52,069 bases of DNA from NCBI GenBank assembly GCA_016875715.1, contig VGOZ01000012.1, positions 1-52,069 of the forward strand, written 5' to 3'. A program made the position numbers and the translations under genes. The DNA comes from Chloroflexota bacterium. Lineage in GTDB: Bacteria; Chloroflexota; UBA6077; FW602-bin22. The number at the start of each line of letters is the position of its first letter. The first letter of the stretch is position 1. The notes beneath the pieces are model-generated. The model worked only from the letters and a program-made list of their open reading frames with translations, did not search any database and was not told where the DNA came from. Shown here one piece after another: positions 1-13,110 of the stretch.

Positions 1-106
1 GGACCTTGGTAATGGCGGCGGTGAGGGTGGTCTTGCCGTGGTCGATGTGGCCGATGGTGCCGACGTTGACGTGGGGCTTGGTGCGCTCGAACTTCTTCTT
101 CGCCAT
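1..106 (-). CDS. tuf: Elongation factor Tu, N-terminal fragment (runs off left edge)
   Basis: The first 35 codons of EF-Tu, the GTPase that delivers aminoacyl-tRNA to the ribosome, are present; the rest lies beyond the left edge. The start is ATG at 106-104. The translation opens [20 protein letters not shown] and contains the P-loop GHIDHGKTT that is diagnostic of EF-Tu. It lies 25 nt downstream of the fusA stop, so it is the last visible gene of the str operon. Confidence 0.93.
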   Translation of the reverse strand, partial: MAKKKFERTKPHVNVGTIGHIDHGKTTLTAAITKV

Positions 107-131
107 TGCTGTAGCAGCCTCTCCTCAATCG

Positions 132-2207
132 CTATGCGCGAGACTTAGCGGTAACTTCTTCCGCGACGTGGCGCGGCACCTCGTGGTATTCGGCGAACTC
201 CATGGAGTAGCTCGCACGGCCCTGCGTCATCGACCGAAGTTCGGTCGCATAGCCGAACATCCGCTCCAATGGCACGATCGCGCGCAACACCTGGTTGGGC
301 TCGCGTGCCTCGATGCCCGTGATGTGCCCTCGTCGGCCGCTGATGTCGCCCATCACGTCCCCCAACCATTGTTCGGGCGTGACGATCTCGACGCGCATCA
401 TCGGCTCCAAGAGTACTGGTCGTGCCCGGCGTACAGCCTCCTTGATCGCCATCGATCCGGCGATCTTGAATGCCATTTCCGACGAGTCCACTTCGTGGTA
501 CGAGCCGTCGATCAGCATGGCCCGGACGCCGACCACCGGATAGCCGGCGAGAGGCCCGCAATCCAACCCGTCGCGAATCCCGTCCTCGGTGGGGCCGATG
601 TACTCGCGTGGTACGGACCCGCCGGTGATCTTGTTCTCGAACGCGAAACCGCCCTCGGGGCCGAGTGGTTCGATATCGATGACGACGTGTCCGTACTGGC
701 CGCGTCCGCCCGATTGACGGACGAATCGCCCCTCCTGGCGCGTCGACTGCGTGATAGTCTCACGATAGGCGACCTGAGGTCGCCCGATGTTCGCCTCGAC
801 TTTGAACTCCCGAAGCATTCGATCCACGATGACCTCGAGATGCAGTTCGCCCATCCCGGCGATGAGAGTCTGTCCGGTCTCGACATTGGTCGAAACCCGG
901 AAAGTCGGATCCTCCTCCGCAAGGCGGGCCAGCGCGATCCCCATCTTGTCTTGATCGACCTTGGTCTTCGGCTCGATGGCGATGTGAATGACCGGCTCGG
1001 GGAACCGGATAGACTCGAGAACCACCGGTCGATCCGGGCTGCAGAGCGAGTCGCCGGTGAAGGTGTCCTTCAGGCCGACGATCGCGCAGATGTCGCCCGC
1101 CCGAACCTCCTGGATCTCCTCCCGATGGTTCGCATGCATCTGGAGGAGACGGCCCACCCGTTCGCGGCGGCCCTTGGAAGCATTGACGACGTAAGAGCCT
1201 GAAGTGAGCGTGCCCGAGTAGACCCGGATGTAGGCCAGCCGGCCGACGAACTGGTCGGCCACGATTTTGAATGCCAGCGCGGCGAACGGCTGCTGGTCGT
1301 CTGCCTCGCGCAACTCCGGTTCCGACGACCCGGGCGCTGTTCCCGAGACGGGCGGAACGTCGATCGGCGAGGGAAGGTAGGCAACGACGGCGTCGAGCAT
1401 CGGCTGGACGCCCTTATTGCGCAGCGAAGATCCGCACAGAACCGGAACGAGTTGGTTCCGCAGAGTGGCCGCGCGCAGCGCCGCGTGAATCCGCTCGCCG
1501 GGTATGTCGCGGCCCTCCAGGTACGCGGTCATGAGATCGTCGTCCGTCTCGGCAACCGCCTCGATGAGGCGCTCCCGATGCGAGCGAGCATCCGCCAGAA
1601 GTCCCTCCGGGATCTCCCCGATACGCGGCTCGGCCCCTAGGCGGTCCTCGTAGTACTGGGCCGCCATTCCGATGAGGTCGACGATCCCGACGAACTCGGC
1701 CTCCTTGCCGATTGGCATCTGGATCACGGCGGGAGTGGCCCCGAGCCGCTCCTGGATCATCTCGATCGTGCGCCAGTAGTTCGCGCCTGTCCGATCCATC
1801 TTGTTGACGAAGCAGATCCGTGGGACGCGGTACTTGTTCGCCTGCCGCCAGACCGTCTCAGATTGCGGCTCGACCCCGGCGACGGCGTCGAAGACGACCA
1901 CGCCGCCGTCCAACACGCGAAGACTGCGCTCGACCTCGACGGTAAAGTCCACGTGTCCCGGCGTATCGATGATGTTGATCTGGTGGTCACTCCACGACGC
2001 GGTGGTGGCGGCTGCGGTGATGGTGATGCCACGTTCGCGTTCCTGCGGCATAAAGTCCATCACCGCGGTACCTTCGTGGACCTCGCCGATCTTGTACGTG
2101 CGCCCCGTGTAGTACAGGATGCGCTCGGTCGTCGTGGTCTTGCCCGCGTCGATATGGGCGATCACGCCGATATTGCGGACACGTTCGATGGGGACAGTGC
2201 GAGGCAT
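132..2207 (-). CDS. fusA: Elongation factor G
   Basis: EF-G is the cytoplasmic GTPase that drives ribosomal translocation and, with RRF, ribosome recycling. The 691-residue product has the usual length. The G1 loop AHIDAGKTT lies near residue 17, followed by the switch region with RGITI, the G3 motif DTPGH and the G4 motif NKMD. Domains II to V follow, with a typical ending of the type [15 protein letters not shown] is used at 2207. The gene lies between rpsG (32-nt gap) and tuf (25-nt gap), the standard str-operon order. No fusidic-acid-related change can be judged by eye. Antisense open frames across this gene are treated as codon-bias shadows. Confidence 0.97.
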   Translation of the reverse strand: MPRTVPIERVRNIGVIAHIDAGKTTTTERILYYTGRTYKIGEVHEGTAVMDFMPQERERGITITAAATTASWSDHQINIIDTPGHVDFTVEVERSLRVLDGGVVVFDAVAGVEPQSETVWRQANKYRVPRICFVNKMDRTGANYWRTIEMIQERLGATPAVIQMPIGKEAEFVGIVDLIGMAAQYYEDRLGAEPRIGEIPEGLLADARSHRERLIEAVAETDDDLMTAYLEGRDIPGERIHAALRAATLRNQLVPVLCGSSLRNKGVQPMLDAVVAYLPSPIDVPPVSGTAPGSSEPELREADDQQPFAALAFKIVADQFVGRLAYIRVYSGTLTSGSYVVNASKGRRERVGRLLQMHANHREEIQEVRAGDICAIVGLKDTFTGDSLCSPDRPVVLESIRFPEPVIHIAIEPKTKVDQDKMGIALARLAEEDPTFRVSTNVETGQTLIAGMGELHLEVIVDRMLREFKVEANIGRPQVAYRETITQSTRQEGRFVRQSGGRGQYGHVVIDIEPLGPEGGFAFENKITGGSVPREYIGPTEDGIRDGLDCGPLAGYPVVGVRAMLIDGSYHEVDSSEMAFKIAGSMAIKEAVRRARPVLLEPMMRVEIVTPEQWLGDVMGDISGRRGHITGIEAREPNQVLRAIVPLERMFGYATELRSMTQGRASYSMEFAEYHEVPRHVAEEVTAKSRA

Positions 2208-2239
2208 ACTGTTTCGTTACCTTTGCTGCTGGACCAGAT

Positions 2240-2710
2240 CTACCAGCGGTAGTGCGAGAAAGCTTTGTTCGACTCGGCCATTCGGTGCGTATCCTCGCGC
2301 CGCTTGACTGTCGCGCCCTGGCCGGTCGCCGCGTCCATGAGTTCGGAGGAGAGACGCTCGGCCATGGACCGACCTGGCCGCGCTCGGGCGGCAAGGATCA
2401 ACCAGCGCATTCCCAGGGCCACGCGGCGGTCGCCGCGGATCTCCACGGGAACCTGATACGTCGCGCCACCCACGCGCCGCGGCTTCACCTCGATCATCGG
2501 CGTCGCGTTGCGCAACGCGTTATCGAAGACCTCGATCGGGTTCCGCCTCACGCGGGTTTCGATGAGGCTGAGCGCCGTATACACGATGCGCTCGGCCGTG
2601 GCCTTCTTACCACGCATCATGACGCGGTTGATGAACTTGGCAAGCACCCGGCTGTTGTATCGTGGATCGGGGAGAACGGTGCGCTTTTCGACCTTCGTCC
2701 GACGTGGCAC
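2240..2710 (-). CDS. rpsG: 30S ribosomal protein S7
   Basis: S7 nucleates assembly of the head of the 30S subunit and contacts tRNA in the E site. The 156-residue product starts [20 protein letters not shown] and contains the family's [16 protein letters not shown] segment and [11 protein letters not shown]. It ends near AFSHYRW as in other bacterial S7 proteins. It is 9 nt downstream of rpsL, so the two are surely cotranscribed, and 32 nt upstream of fusA. In other bacteria S7 is often the autoregulator of this operon; no operator could be identified here. Confidence 0.97.
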   Translation of the reverse strand: MPRRTKVEKRTVLPDPRYNSRVLAKFINRVMMRGKKATAERIVYTALSLIETRVRRNPIEVFDNALRNATPMIEVKPRRVGGATYQVPVEIRGDRRVALGMRWLILAARARPGRSMAERLSSELMDAATGQGATVKRREDTHRMAESNKAFSHYRW

Positions 2711-2719
2711 GCTCGCCTC

Positions 2720-3145
2720 CTACTTCCCGGGGGCCTTGGCGGCCTTCGCGCCGTACTTCGACCGACCCTGCTTCCGATTCGACACGCCCGCCGAGTCCAG
2801 AGTGCCGCGGACAATGTGGTAGCGCACCCCCGGCAGATCCTTCACGCGGCCGCCTCGGATAAGGACGACTGAGTGCTCCTGAAGGTTGTGGCCCTCACCT
2901 GGGATGTAGGCGGTGACCTCCATTCCATTCGACAGGCGCACACGTGCGATCTTGCGCAGCGCCGAGTTTGGCTTCTTCGGCGCCATCGTGCGCACCTGCG
3001 TGCAGACGCCGCGCTTCTGCGGCGATGCTGCGCCCTGCGACTGCCGCTGGGTAAGCGAATTGAGCTTCCAACGCAACGCCGGCGCCTTCGTCTTGCGGGA
3101 CGCTGGGACGCGTCCCTTCCGCACAAGCTGACTGATCGTCGGCAC
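2720..3145 (-). CDS. rpsL: 30S ribosomal protein S12 (GTG start)
   Basis: S12 is the decoding-centre protein of the small subunit. I place the start at GTG 3145-3143 because it follows a clear ribosome-binding site (AGAGGTGAG) and gives the family's canonical beginning, [11 protein letters not shown]. The frame remains open 26 codons further upstream, but that extension has no family resemblance. The 141-residue product carries [10 protein letters not shown] and the [13 protein letters not shown] loop. The lysines linked to streptomycin sensitivity in other bacteria are present, so no resistance substitution is seen. It is the first gene of the str operon, preceded by a promoter at 3287-3316. 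Confidence 0.96.
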   Translation of the reverse strand: MPTISQLVRKGRVPASRKTKAPALRWKLNSLTQRQSQGAASPQKRGVCTQVRTMAPKKPNSALRKIARVRLSNGMEVTAYIPGEGHNLQEHSVVLIRGGRVKDLPGVRYHIVRGTLDSAGVSNRKQGRSKYGAKAAKAPGK

Positions 3146-3511
3146 GGACTCACCTCTCTCCGAGACACACGAAAAGCCGAGGAGCGTCGCCGCTTGCTTG
3201 CGCCCCAGAGGGACACCGCTCAACCGGTCGAACTGCCCCTCGACTTCACACGAATGATTGACCCGCTCGGGACAGACCGAACCGGTAGTATAGGGACGTC
3301 GTCACGCGGGTGTCAAAACGCCGCCCGCCCGCAACCGTTCGGGATTCGGGGGCCGAGTCTGACGCCGTGCCGGGATCCAACTCTGCACAAGCGGGCCGTC
3401 TGGGGTGCGCACCCCGCCACACGCGCGCCCTCACGTGTCAGGCAGCTACAGGTCGAAGACCGCCCAGACCGCCCAGACCGCCCAGACCGTCGCCATCTTC
3501 GAGAACGCGGG
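3146..3511. other. Intergenic region rlmE-rpsL: leader, 14-bp palindrome, 9-bp tandem repeat
   Basis: This 366-bp stretch holds no convincing gene. It contains the rpsL leader and promoter, and a perfect palindrome GGGGTGCGCACCCC at 3402-3415. It also has about 3.7 tandem copies of AGACCGCCC at 3457-3489, just past the rlmE stop. The palindrome could be a protein-binding site or a weak stem; no U-tract follows it on either strand. The role of the tandem repeat is unknown. Confidence 0.7.
3287..3316 (-). promoter_or_regulatory. Sigma-70-type promoter of the str operon
   Basis: On the minus strand a perfect TTGACA (3316-3311) and TATACT (3292-3287) are separated by 18 nt. This points transcription at rpsL and predicts a leader of about 135 nt before its GTG start. 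It is the strongest consensus promoter I can see in the window. Confidence 0.75.
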
Positions 3512-4159
3512 TCAGTGACGGTCGGCTGACTCACCGTGAGACACATGGAGGTCTCGACGAGCCCAAACAAACACGTAGGCCTCTCGACTCTCCGCACGCG
3601 TCGCCCGCGGGACGATGAGCCGGCACTCGCCGAGCGCCGCTTCGATGCGCGCGACGAGACTGGCCAGATCGCCGCCACGAAACACCTTTACCAGGAAGGC
3701 GCCACCCGGGCGCAGCACCTGAACGGCTATGGAGAGCGCGGCCTCAACCAGCGCGACGGACCTCGCATCGTCCGTCGCGCGTATGCCGGAGATCGCCGGT
3801 GCCGCGTCCGACAGGACGACATCGGCTCCCCGGGGAAGCAGCGCGTGGAGACGGGCCACCAGCGACGGATCGCCGATGTCACCGGTGAGGGACACAACGT
3901 CGTTCAGCGGTTCGATTTCGCTGAGATCGACCGCGACGACCTGACCGTGGGCGCCGACCCGGCCGACCGCGTACTCACTCCAGCTGCCGGGCGCCGCGCC
4001 GAGGTCGATCACCTTGGCCCCGGGGCGCAGGATGCCGAACCGTTGGTCGATCTCCTCCAGTTTGTAGACCGATCGCGCGCGGACGCCCTCGGCACGGGCG
4101 CGCCGATAATGCTGGTCCGACCGCTGGTTGCGCCGCCACGCGCTCACCCGGGAGACCAT
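3512..4159 (-). CDS. rlmE: 23S rRNA (uridine-2'-O)-methyltransferase RlmE/FtsJ family
   Basis: RlmE methylates the 2'-OH of U2552 in the A loop of 23S rRNA. Visible motifs are the RARSVYKL entry lysine, the SAM motif [15 protein letters not shown], the SDAAP aspartate, FLVKVF with the second lysine, and ESREAYVF with the glutamate. These complete the K-D-K-E tetrad of the family. I use the ATG at 4159, giving 215 residues and a 16-nt overlap with the upstream methyltransferase stop. An ATG 16 codons further upstream is also open but adds an unrelated segment. It is the last gene behind rpoB-rpoC, suggesting coupling of rRNA modification to the transcription-translation operons. Confidence 0.88.
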   Translation of the reverse strand: MVSRVSAWRRNQRSDQHYRRARAEGVRARSVYKLEEIDQRFGILRPGAKVIDLGAAPGSWSEYAVGRVGAHGQVVAVDLSEIEPLNDVVSLTGDIGDPSLVARLHALLPRGADVVLSDAAPAISGIRATDDARSVALVEAALSIAVQVLRPGGAFLVKVFRGGDLASLVARIEAALGECRLIVPRATRAESREAYVFVWARRDLHVSHGESADRH

Positions 4160-5055
4160 CGCGCGAAGAGCCCCGTGGGCAGAATGCGCCCGCCTCCCGA
4201 GAGGCACAATTCGCCCGCCTCGATACGCCCGTCACTCCTCACGTCCGCGAGCAGATTCGCGAGCAGAGTCCCCGTCGCGATCACCGCGTACGCGTTCAGG
4301 AGCAGGAACGCGGCATCCGGACTGAGCACTTTTCGGCATTCCCCCAGCAGGGCGGCAATGTCGTTCTCGAATCTCCAGAGCTCACCCTGTGGTCCCCTTC
4401 CGAACGCGGGAGGATCGAGCACGATGCCATCGTACAGCGCTCTCCGGCGTCCCTCTCGCCGGACGAACGCCAGCGCATCATCGATCAGCCACCGGATCGG
4501 CCGATCGACGAGCCCGGACGTCGCGCAGTTCCGGCGAGCCCACATCATCGCGGGTCGTGATGCATCGACGTGGGTCACGTGCGCCCCAGCGGAGGCCAGG
4601 CTCAGGGTCGTCAGCCCCGTGTAGCCGAAGAGGACGAGTACCCGCGCAGGGGTCGATCGCGCTCGCAGGCGTTCGGTCATCCATTCCCAATGGGCGGCCT
4701 GCTCAGGAAAGATCCCCACGTGCCGGAATGGCGTCATCGCGAGGTGCGCGGAAAGGCCGACCGGGGGGCATCGAACGATCCACGGCTCGGGCGGGGGTCG
4801 CAGGACACGCCACGCCTCATCGAACACGAGATCGGCGCCGGGCCACAGCTTTGGAGAGCGACGACGCCACAGGGCGGACGCCTCCGGCCGGTCCACGATG
4901 ACCGATCCAAACCGTTCCAACTTGCGGCCCTCGCCGCTGTCGATCAGGCCGTAGTCCTGCCACCCGGTGGGCCACAGGACTACGAGGCCAAGTTCACTCG
5001 TCGCTATTGGATTCCGAACTCTCGCCGCCGTCAAATTCGTCGTCCTCAAATCCAT
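4144..5055 (-). CDS. Class I SAM-dependent rRNA methyltransferase, RlmI-like
   Basis: The protein resembles the C-terminal catalytic half of the RlmI/YccW (COG1092) methyltransferases that modify cytosine C5 in 23S rRNA. It shows [19 protein letters not shown] near the start and a Rossmann SAM loop [20 protein letters not shown]. It also has VDAS, and the catalytic-region motif [15 protein letters not shown]. No N-terminal PUA domain is visible. The start is uncertain: ATG at 5055 overlaps rpoC by 62 nt, ATG at 5109 by 116 nt, and TTG codons occur at 5049 and 5034. The family's conserved part begins after all of these. The exact target base is not predictable from the sequence. Confidence 0.82.
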   Translation of the reverse strand: MDLRTTNLTAARVRNPIATSELGLVVLWPTGWQDYGLIDSGEGRKLERFGSVIVDRPEASALWRRRSPKLWPGADLVFDEAWRVLRPPPEPWIVRCPPVGLSAHLAMTPFRHVGIFPEQAAHWEWMTERLRARSTPARVLVLFGYTGLTTLSLASAGAHVTHVDASRPAMMWARRNCATSGLVDRPIRWLIDDALAFVRREGRRRALYDGIVLDPPAFGRGPQGELWRFENDIAALLGECRKVLSPDAAFLLLNAYAVIATGTLLANLLADVRSDGRIEAGELCLSGGGRILPTGLFARWSPG

Positions 5056-8000
5056 CGGCAGCGCGCGCACCGGGTCCGAAGTCCTCGTCGGCGTCACCAA
5101 GATCGGCATCGTACGGGTCGAAATCCCGCTCGGCGGTCGCGACCGCGCCCTCGCCCTGGGAAAGGGCGGTGAGGGCGGCCCGCTTCCGCTCGGAGAGTTC
5201 CTTGCGCTTCGCGACGCCGGACCCGGCCGGGATGAGCTTGCCGATGATCACGTTTTCCTTCAGCCCGCTCAGCTTATCGATCGATCCCTGGATGGCCGCC
5301 TCGGTGAGAACCTTGGTGGTCTCCTGGAAGGAGGCCGCGGCCAGGAACGAGTCTGTGCTCAGCGACGCCTTGGTGACGCCGAGGAGTACGGTCTGGGCTG
5401 TCGCCGGCTCACCGCCCTCGGCCAGGACCTTTGCGTTCTCCTCTTCGTAGGCGAAGCGATCGAAGAGTTCGCCGGGAAGCTGATTGGTGTCGCCCGCGGT
5501 CTCGATGCGCACCTTTCGCAACATCTGCCGGACGATGATCTCGATGTGCTTGTCGCTGATGGTCACGCCCTGGCTGCGGTAGACCTTCTGCACCTCATCG
5601 ACAAGATAGAGCTGTGCGGCCTCTCGCCCCATGATGCGGAGGATGTCCTGCGGATTGGCCGCCCCATCCGTCAGAAGGTCGCCCGCGTTCACGCGATCCC
5701 CGGTCTCGACGTGCAGTCGCGCTGCTGCCGGAACCGAATAGGACCGCTCGTCACGATCCTCATATTCGACAGCGATCGTATCCCCTTCGATGTAGACGCG
5801 ACCCGCGAGCCTTGACTGCAGGATGATCGGGCCGTCGGGCCCATCTCCTCGCGCCAACCTGACATCGAGATCCACCCAGTCGCCACCGGTAACAAAGAAC
5901 TCGGGATTAGCGGGCACGGGTTGCTCGTCGCGATAGGTTTCCGTCGAGATGATCTTGATCTCGCGCCGGTCCCCCTCGCGGATCACCTGTATCTCGCCGT
6001 TGATCTCAGCGATGACCGCCTGCCCCTTCGGATTGCGCGCCTCGAAGAGTTCCTCGACGCGCGGAAGTCCGGAGGTGATGTCGAGCCCGACCACGCCCCC
6101 GGTGTGGAAGGTCCGCATTGTCAACTGAGTTCCCGGTTCGCCGATCGACTGGGCGGCGATGATGCCTACTGCTTCACCCATCTCGACGAGCCGACCCCGC
6201 GCCAGGGAGCGCCCATAGCACATCTGGCAGACACCCTGACGTGACTGGCACGTGAGCGGCGATCGGACCGTCACCCGTGCGATGCCGGTCGCCAGGATCC
6301 GGTCCGCGATTGCCTCCGTGATCTCTTCGTTGCGCTCGATCAGGATCTCGCCGGTGGCAGGATCGACGACCGACTCGCCGGCCATCCGCCCGACGATCCG
6401 ATCGCGCAGCGGAACGCCGGTCTGGCGCGTGCGATCTTCGGCGACGATGCCCCCCGGCACGCCGCAATCGGCCTCTTGCACGATGACGTCCTGGGAAACA
6501 TCGATCAAGCGACGCGTGAGGTAGCCCGAGTCCGCGGTGCGGATCGCGGTATCGGCAAGGCCTTTCCGCGCGCCGTGCGTCGAGATGAAGTACTCGAGGA
6601 CCGAAAGGCCCTCGCGAAAACTCGACCGAATCGGCATCTCGTGGATGGTGCCGTTCGGTTTGCTCATCAGGCCGCGCATACCGGCCATCTGGCGCATCTG
6701 CTGGATGTTCCCCTTGGCGCCCGAGTTGAGCATCATGTAGACGCCGCCGAACTTGTTGAGTTCCGCGGACACCCCCTCGGTCACCTTGTTGGTGATGTCA
6801 GTCCAGATCTCGACCGCCTGGGCGTGCCGCTCTTCTTCAGTGATGAGGCCGCGGCGGAACTGTCGCTGGATCTCCTCGATGCGGCGATCCGCGTCCTTCA
6901 GGAGTTCCGCCTTGCGCTCGCGCGGGATGGTGATGTCCGAGATTGCGATCGTGATCCCGGAACGCGTCGCGAGATCGAAGCCTAGGTGGGTAAGCGCGTC
7001 GCACACATCCGCAGTGCGCTCGACGCCGTAGCGCCGATACACATCGCCCACGACGGACCGAAGTTGCTTTCGATCCATCACCTCGAAGCGCGTGTAGCGC
7101 ATTTCCTCAGGCAGAACCTGATTGAAGAGGATGCGCCCGTAGGTGACGTCCATCAACTCGACCGCGCCGGTGAGGGGGTTCGGCAGCCGACACCTGATGT
7201 GGGCCTGGAGGTCGATCAGTCCGAACTCGTATGCGAGGCGCGCATCGTCGGCGTTCGCGTAAATGCGCCCCTCGCCCTTCGCGCCCGGTCGCGGAAGTGT
7301 CATGTAGTAGCACCCCAGCACCATGTCCAGGGTGGGGGAGACGATGGGATCTCCCGACGATGGCGAGAGCAGGTTGTAGGAAGACAGCATTAGGGTTCGC
7401 GCCTCATCGCGCGCGGCCATCGAGAGAGGCACATGCACGGCCATCTGATCGCCGTCGAAGTCTGCGCCGAAAGCCGTGCAGACCAGCGGATGGAGCTGGA
7501 TCGCGGACCCCTCGATGAGGACCGGGAAGAACGCCTGAATGCCCAGGCGGTGGAGGGTGGGCGCCCGGTTGAGGAGTACCGGGTGATCCTGGATCACCTC
7601 CTCGAGGACATCCCAGACTTCCGGCCGAGCGCGTTCCACGATGCGCTTGCCCGACTTGATGTTGTAGGCAAGACCTCGCTCGACGAGCTTCCGCATGACG
7701 AACGGCTTGAAGAGCTCCAGCGCCATCCTCTTCGGGAGGCCGCACTGGTGGAGCTTGAGCGTTGGACCCACGACGATCACGGACCGGCCGGAGTAGTCCA
7801 CCCGCTTCCCGAGAAGATTCTGCCGGAACCGGCCCTGCTTACCCTTGAGGAGGTCGCTGAGCGACTTGAGCTTGTGGTTCGCCGAACCCGAGACGGCGCG
7901 CCCGCGTCGACCGTTGTCGATCAACGAGTCGACCGCTTCCTGCAGCATCCGCTTCTCATTGCGGATGATGATCTCCGGAGCGCCGAGTTCCAGGAGTCGC

Positions 8001-9349
8001 TTGAGACGATTGTTGCGGTTGATGACCCGGCGATACAGGTCGTTCAGGTCGGATGTCGCGAAGCGCCCTCCATCGAGCTGGACCATCGGCCGGATGTCCG
8101 GCGGCAGCACGGGCAGCACGGCGAGGATCATCCACTCGGGGCGGTTGCCACTCTTTCGGAAGGCCTCGACAACACGCAACCGCTTGGTCGCCTTCTTCCG
8201 ACGCTGACCGGAACCGGACGACAACCGGATTTCGCGGCGTAGCTCATCGGCGAGTTCGTCGAGGTCGATCTCGGCCAGAAGGTCGCGGACCGCCTCAGCT
8301 CCCATGCCAGCGCTGAAGACATGCCCGAAGTTCTCGTTCAGTTCTCGGTAGCGCGTTTCGGTCAGGAGCTGGTACTTCTTGATCGACTCAAGATCGGTGC
8401 GCATCGTGTCAATCGAGTTGCGAAGCTTGTCGCCGATCTCGGCAATGTGGCGCTGAAGATCGGACCGCTCTTTGTCCGCCTGAACGTGCGCCGTCTGAAT
8501 CTGCTGCGACGCCCGATCGTTGATCGTGGTTCGCTCTGCCTCGATTGGCTGCAGTTTCTTCTGGCGTGCCTCTTCGTGCCGCTCGTCGAGGGCGTTCAAC
8601 GTTTCGGGCGTGACCCTGCTGTCCTTTGGCAGGAAAGGCACATCATCCACATCGTGAAATGTGATTGGGTCACCCAGGGTCTTGCCGATGAGCATCTCCA
8701 GGTTGGTTCGCAGTTCCTTCGCGTCGGCGTCGATCGCGGCCAGTTCGCGCGTCTGGCGCTCCTCGAGTGTGGCAAGCTGCTCAGCCCGCCGCTGTTCGAT
8801 CGAGCGCTCGCGCTCATCGATCTCGGTGCGGATCTCATCGATGCGCTCGCGCGCCTCGGCCTCCTCGCGGATGATGCGCTGCTCGATGTCGTCGGTCAGC
8901 GTCTGGAGGGCGCTGTGCCGCACCTCCTCATCCACCCGCGTGACGACGTACTGTGCGAAGTAGAGGACTCGCTCTAGCGACCGGGGAGAGATGTCGAGGA
9001 GGAGGCCGACACGGCTGGGCGTGCCCTTGACAAACCAGATGTGGGAGACGGGCGCGGCCAGATCGACATGTCCCATCCGCTCGCGGCGCACCTTCGCCCG
9101 GGCAACCTCGACACCGCATTTGTCGCAGATCACACCCTTGTAGCGGATACGCTTGTACTTACCGCAGTAGCACTCCCAGTCCTTGGTCGGGCCGAAGATG
9201 CGCTCGCAGAAGAGCCCGTCCTTCTCCGGCTTCAGGGTCCGATAGTTGATCGTCTCCGGCTTGGTGACCTCACCGTAGGACCACGACTTGATCTGATCCG
9301 GGGACGCCAGACCGATTCGGACCGCATTGAAGTCGTTGACCTCGAGCAT
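4994..9349 (-). CDS. rpoC: DNA-directed RNA polymerase subunit beta'
   Basis: This is the catalytic clamp subunit of RNA polymerase, 1451 residues. The N-terminal zinc ribbon uses C60, C62, C75 and C78. Residues about 145-345 form a long charged, heptad-like coiled-coil insertion before the clamp helices resume. The catalytic loop at about 628-634 reads GADFDGD: the three Mg-binding aspartates are intact, but the normally invariant Asn is Gly. The second zinc site has DCG plus [11 protein letters not shown], and [18 protein letters not shown] at the trigger loop is canonical. The C-terminus is acidic. It sits 43 nt after rpoB and overlaps the next methyltransferase. Confidence 0.98.
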   Translation of the reverse strand: MLEVNDFNAVRIGLASPDQIKSWSYGEVTKPETINYRTLKPEKDGLFCERIFGPTKDWECYCGKYKRIRYKGVICDKCGVEVARAKVRRERMGHVDLAAPVSHIWFVKGTPSRVGLLLDISPRSLERVLYFAQYVVTRVDEEVRHSALQTLTDDIEQRIIREEAEARERIDEIRTEIDERERSIEQRRAEQLATLEERQTRELAAIDADAKELRTNLEMLIGKTLGDPITFHDVDDVPFLPKDSRVTPETLNALDERHEEARQKKLQPIEAERTTINDRASQQIQTAHVQADKERSDLQRHIAEIGDKLRNSIDTMRTDLESIKKYQLLTETRYRELNENFGHVFSAGMGAEAVRDLLAEIDLDELADELRREIRLSSGSGQRRKKATKRLRVVEAFRKSGNRPEWMILAVLPVLPPDIRPMVQLDGGRFATSDLNDLYRRVINRNNRLKRLLELGAPEIIIRNEKRMLQEAVDSLIDNGRRGRAVSGSANHKLKSLSDLLKGKQGRFRQNLLGKRVDYSGRSVIVVGPTLKLHQCGLPKRMALELFKPFVMRKLVERGLAYNIKSGKRIVERARPEVWDVLEEVIQDHPVLLNRAPTLHRLGIQAFFPVLIEGSAIQLHPLVCTAFGADFDGDQMAVHVPLSMAARDEARTLMLSSYNLLSPSSGDPIVSPTLDMVLGCYYMTLPRPGAKGEGRIYANADDARLAYEFGLIDLQAHIRCRLPNPLTGAVELMDVTYGRILFNQVLPEEMRYTRFEVMDRKQLRSVVGDVYRRYGVERTADVCDALTHLGFDLATRSGITIAISDITIPRERKAELLKDADRRIEEIQRQFRRGLITEEERHAQAVEIWTDITNKVTEGVSAELNKFGGVYMMLNSGAKGNIQQMRQMAGMRGLMSKPNGTIHEMPIRSSFREGLSVLEYFISTHGARKGLADTAIRTADSGYLTRRLIDVSQDVIVQEADCGVPGGIVAEDRTRQTGVPLRDRIVGRMAGESVVDPATGEILIERNEEITEAIADRILATGIARVTVRSPLTCQSRQGVCQMCYGRSLARGRLVEMGEAVGIIAAQSIGEPGTQLTMRTFHTGGVVGLDITSGLPRVEELFEARNPKGQAVIAEINGEIQVIREGDRREIKIISTETYRDEQPVPANPEFFVTGGDWVDLDVRLARGDGPDGPIILQSRLAGRVYIEGDTIAVEYEDRDERSYSVPAAARLHVETGDRVNAGDLLTDGAANPQDILRIMGREAAQLYLVDEVQKVYRSQGVTISDKHIEIIVRQMLRKVRIETAGDTNQLPGELFDRFAYEEENAKVLAEGGEPATAQTVLLGVTKASLSTDSFLAAASFQETTKVLTEAAIQGSIDKLSGLKENVIIGKLIPAGSGVAKRKELSERKRAALTALSQGEGAVATAERDFDPYDADLGDADEDFGPGARAADGFEDDEFDGGESSESNSDE

Positions 9350-9392
9350 CAGATACCCCTTCCCTGGTTTCGCGTCGTGCTGTTCGCTGAGT

Positions 9393-12935
<3,543 letters not shown>

Positions 12936-13056
12936 TCAGGCAAACTCCTCAGTGCGGCCCCGCGACATGCGCGAGCGGCGATACCGGGCCGGCCTCCGAG
13001 GCGGTTCGGAACTGGCTGGAGGCATGGCGAAACGCAGGCTCGACCCAGGAATCATC

Positions 13057-13086
13057 ATTCTAGTTCCCGGCAGGACTACCGCACAA
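13057..13086 (-). promoter_or_regulatory. Possible rpoBC promoter
   Basis: In the 175-bp murE-rpoB gap the minus strand carries TTGTGC (13086-13081), an 18-nt spacer and TAGAAT (13062-13057), about 120 nt upstream of rpoB. The match is moderate. Read-through from murE is the alternative. Confidence 0.33.
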
Positions 13087-13110
13087 CTCGGCCGATCGAT
13101 CCGGCCGGGC

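Noticed and set aside
6-1202. Long plus-strand open frame antisense to fusA (and similar frames antisense to rpoB, pyrG and other genes).
   Set aside because: No family resemblance, and they run opposite to unmistakable conserved genes. Long antisense frames are expected in GC-rich DNA with strong third-position bias.
3146-3223. N-terminal extension of S12 upstream of GTG 3145.
   Set aside because: The extension has no similarity to S12, while GTG 3145 has a good ribosome-binding site and gives the canonical N-terminus.
3457-3489. Possible CRISPR or VNTR array.
   Set aside because: The unit is only 9 bp with no spacers and under four copies. No CRISPR-like repeat-spacer pattern was found anywhere in the window.
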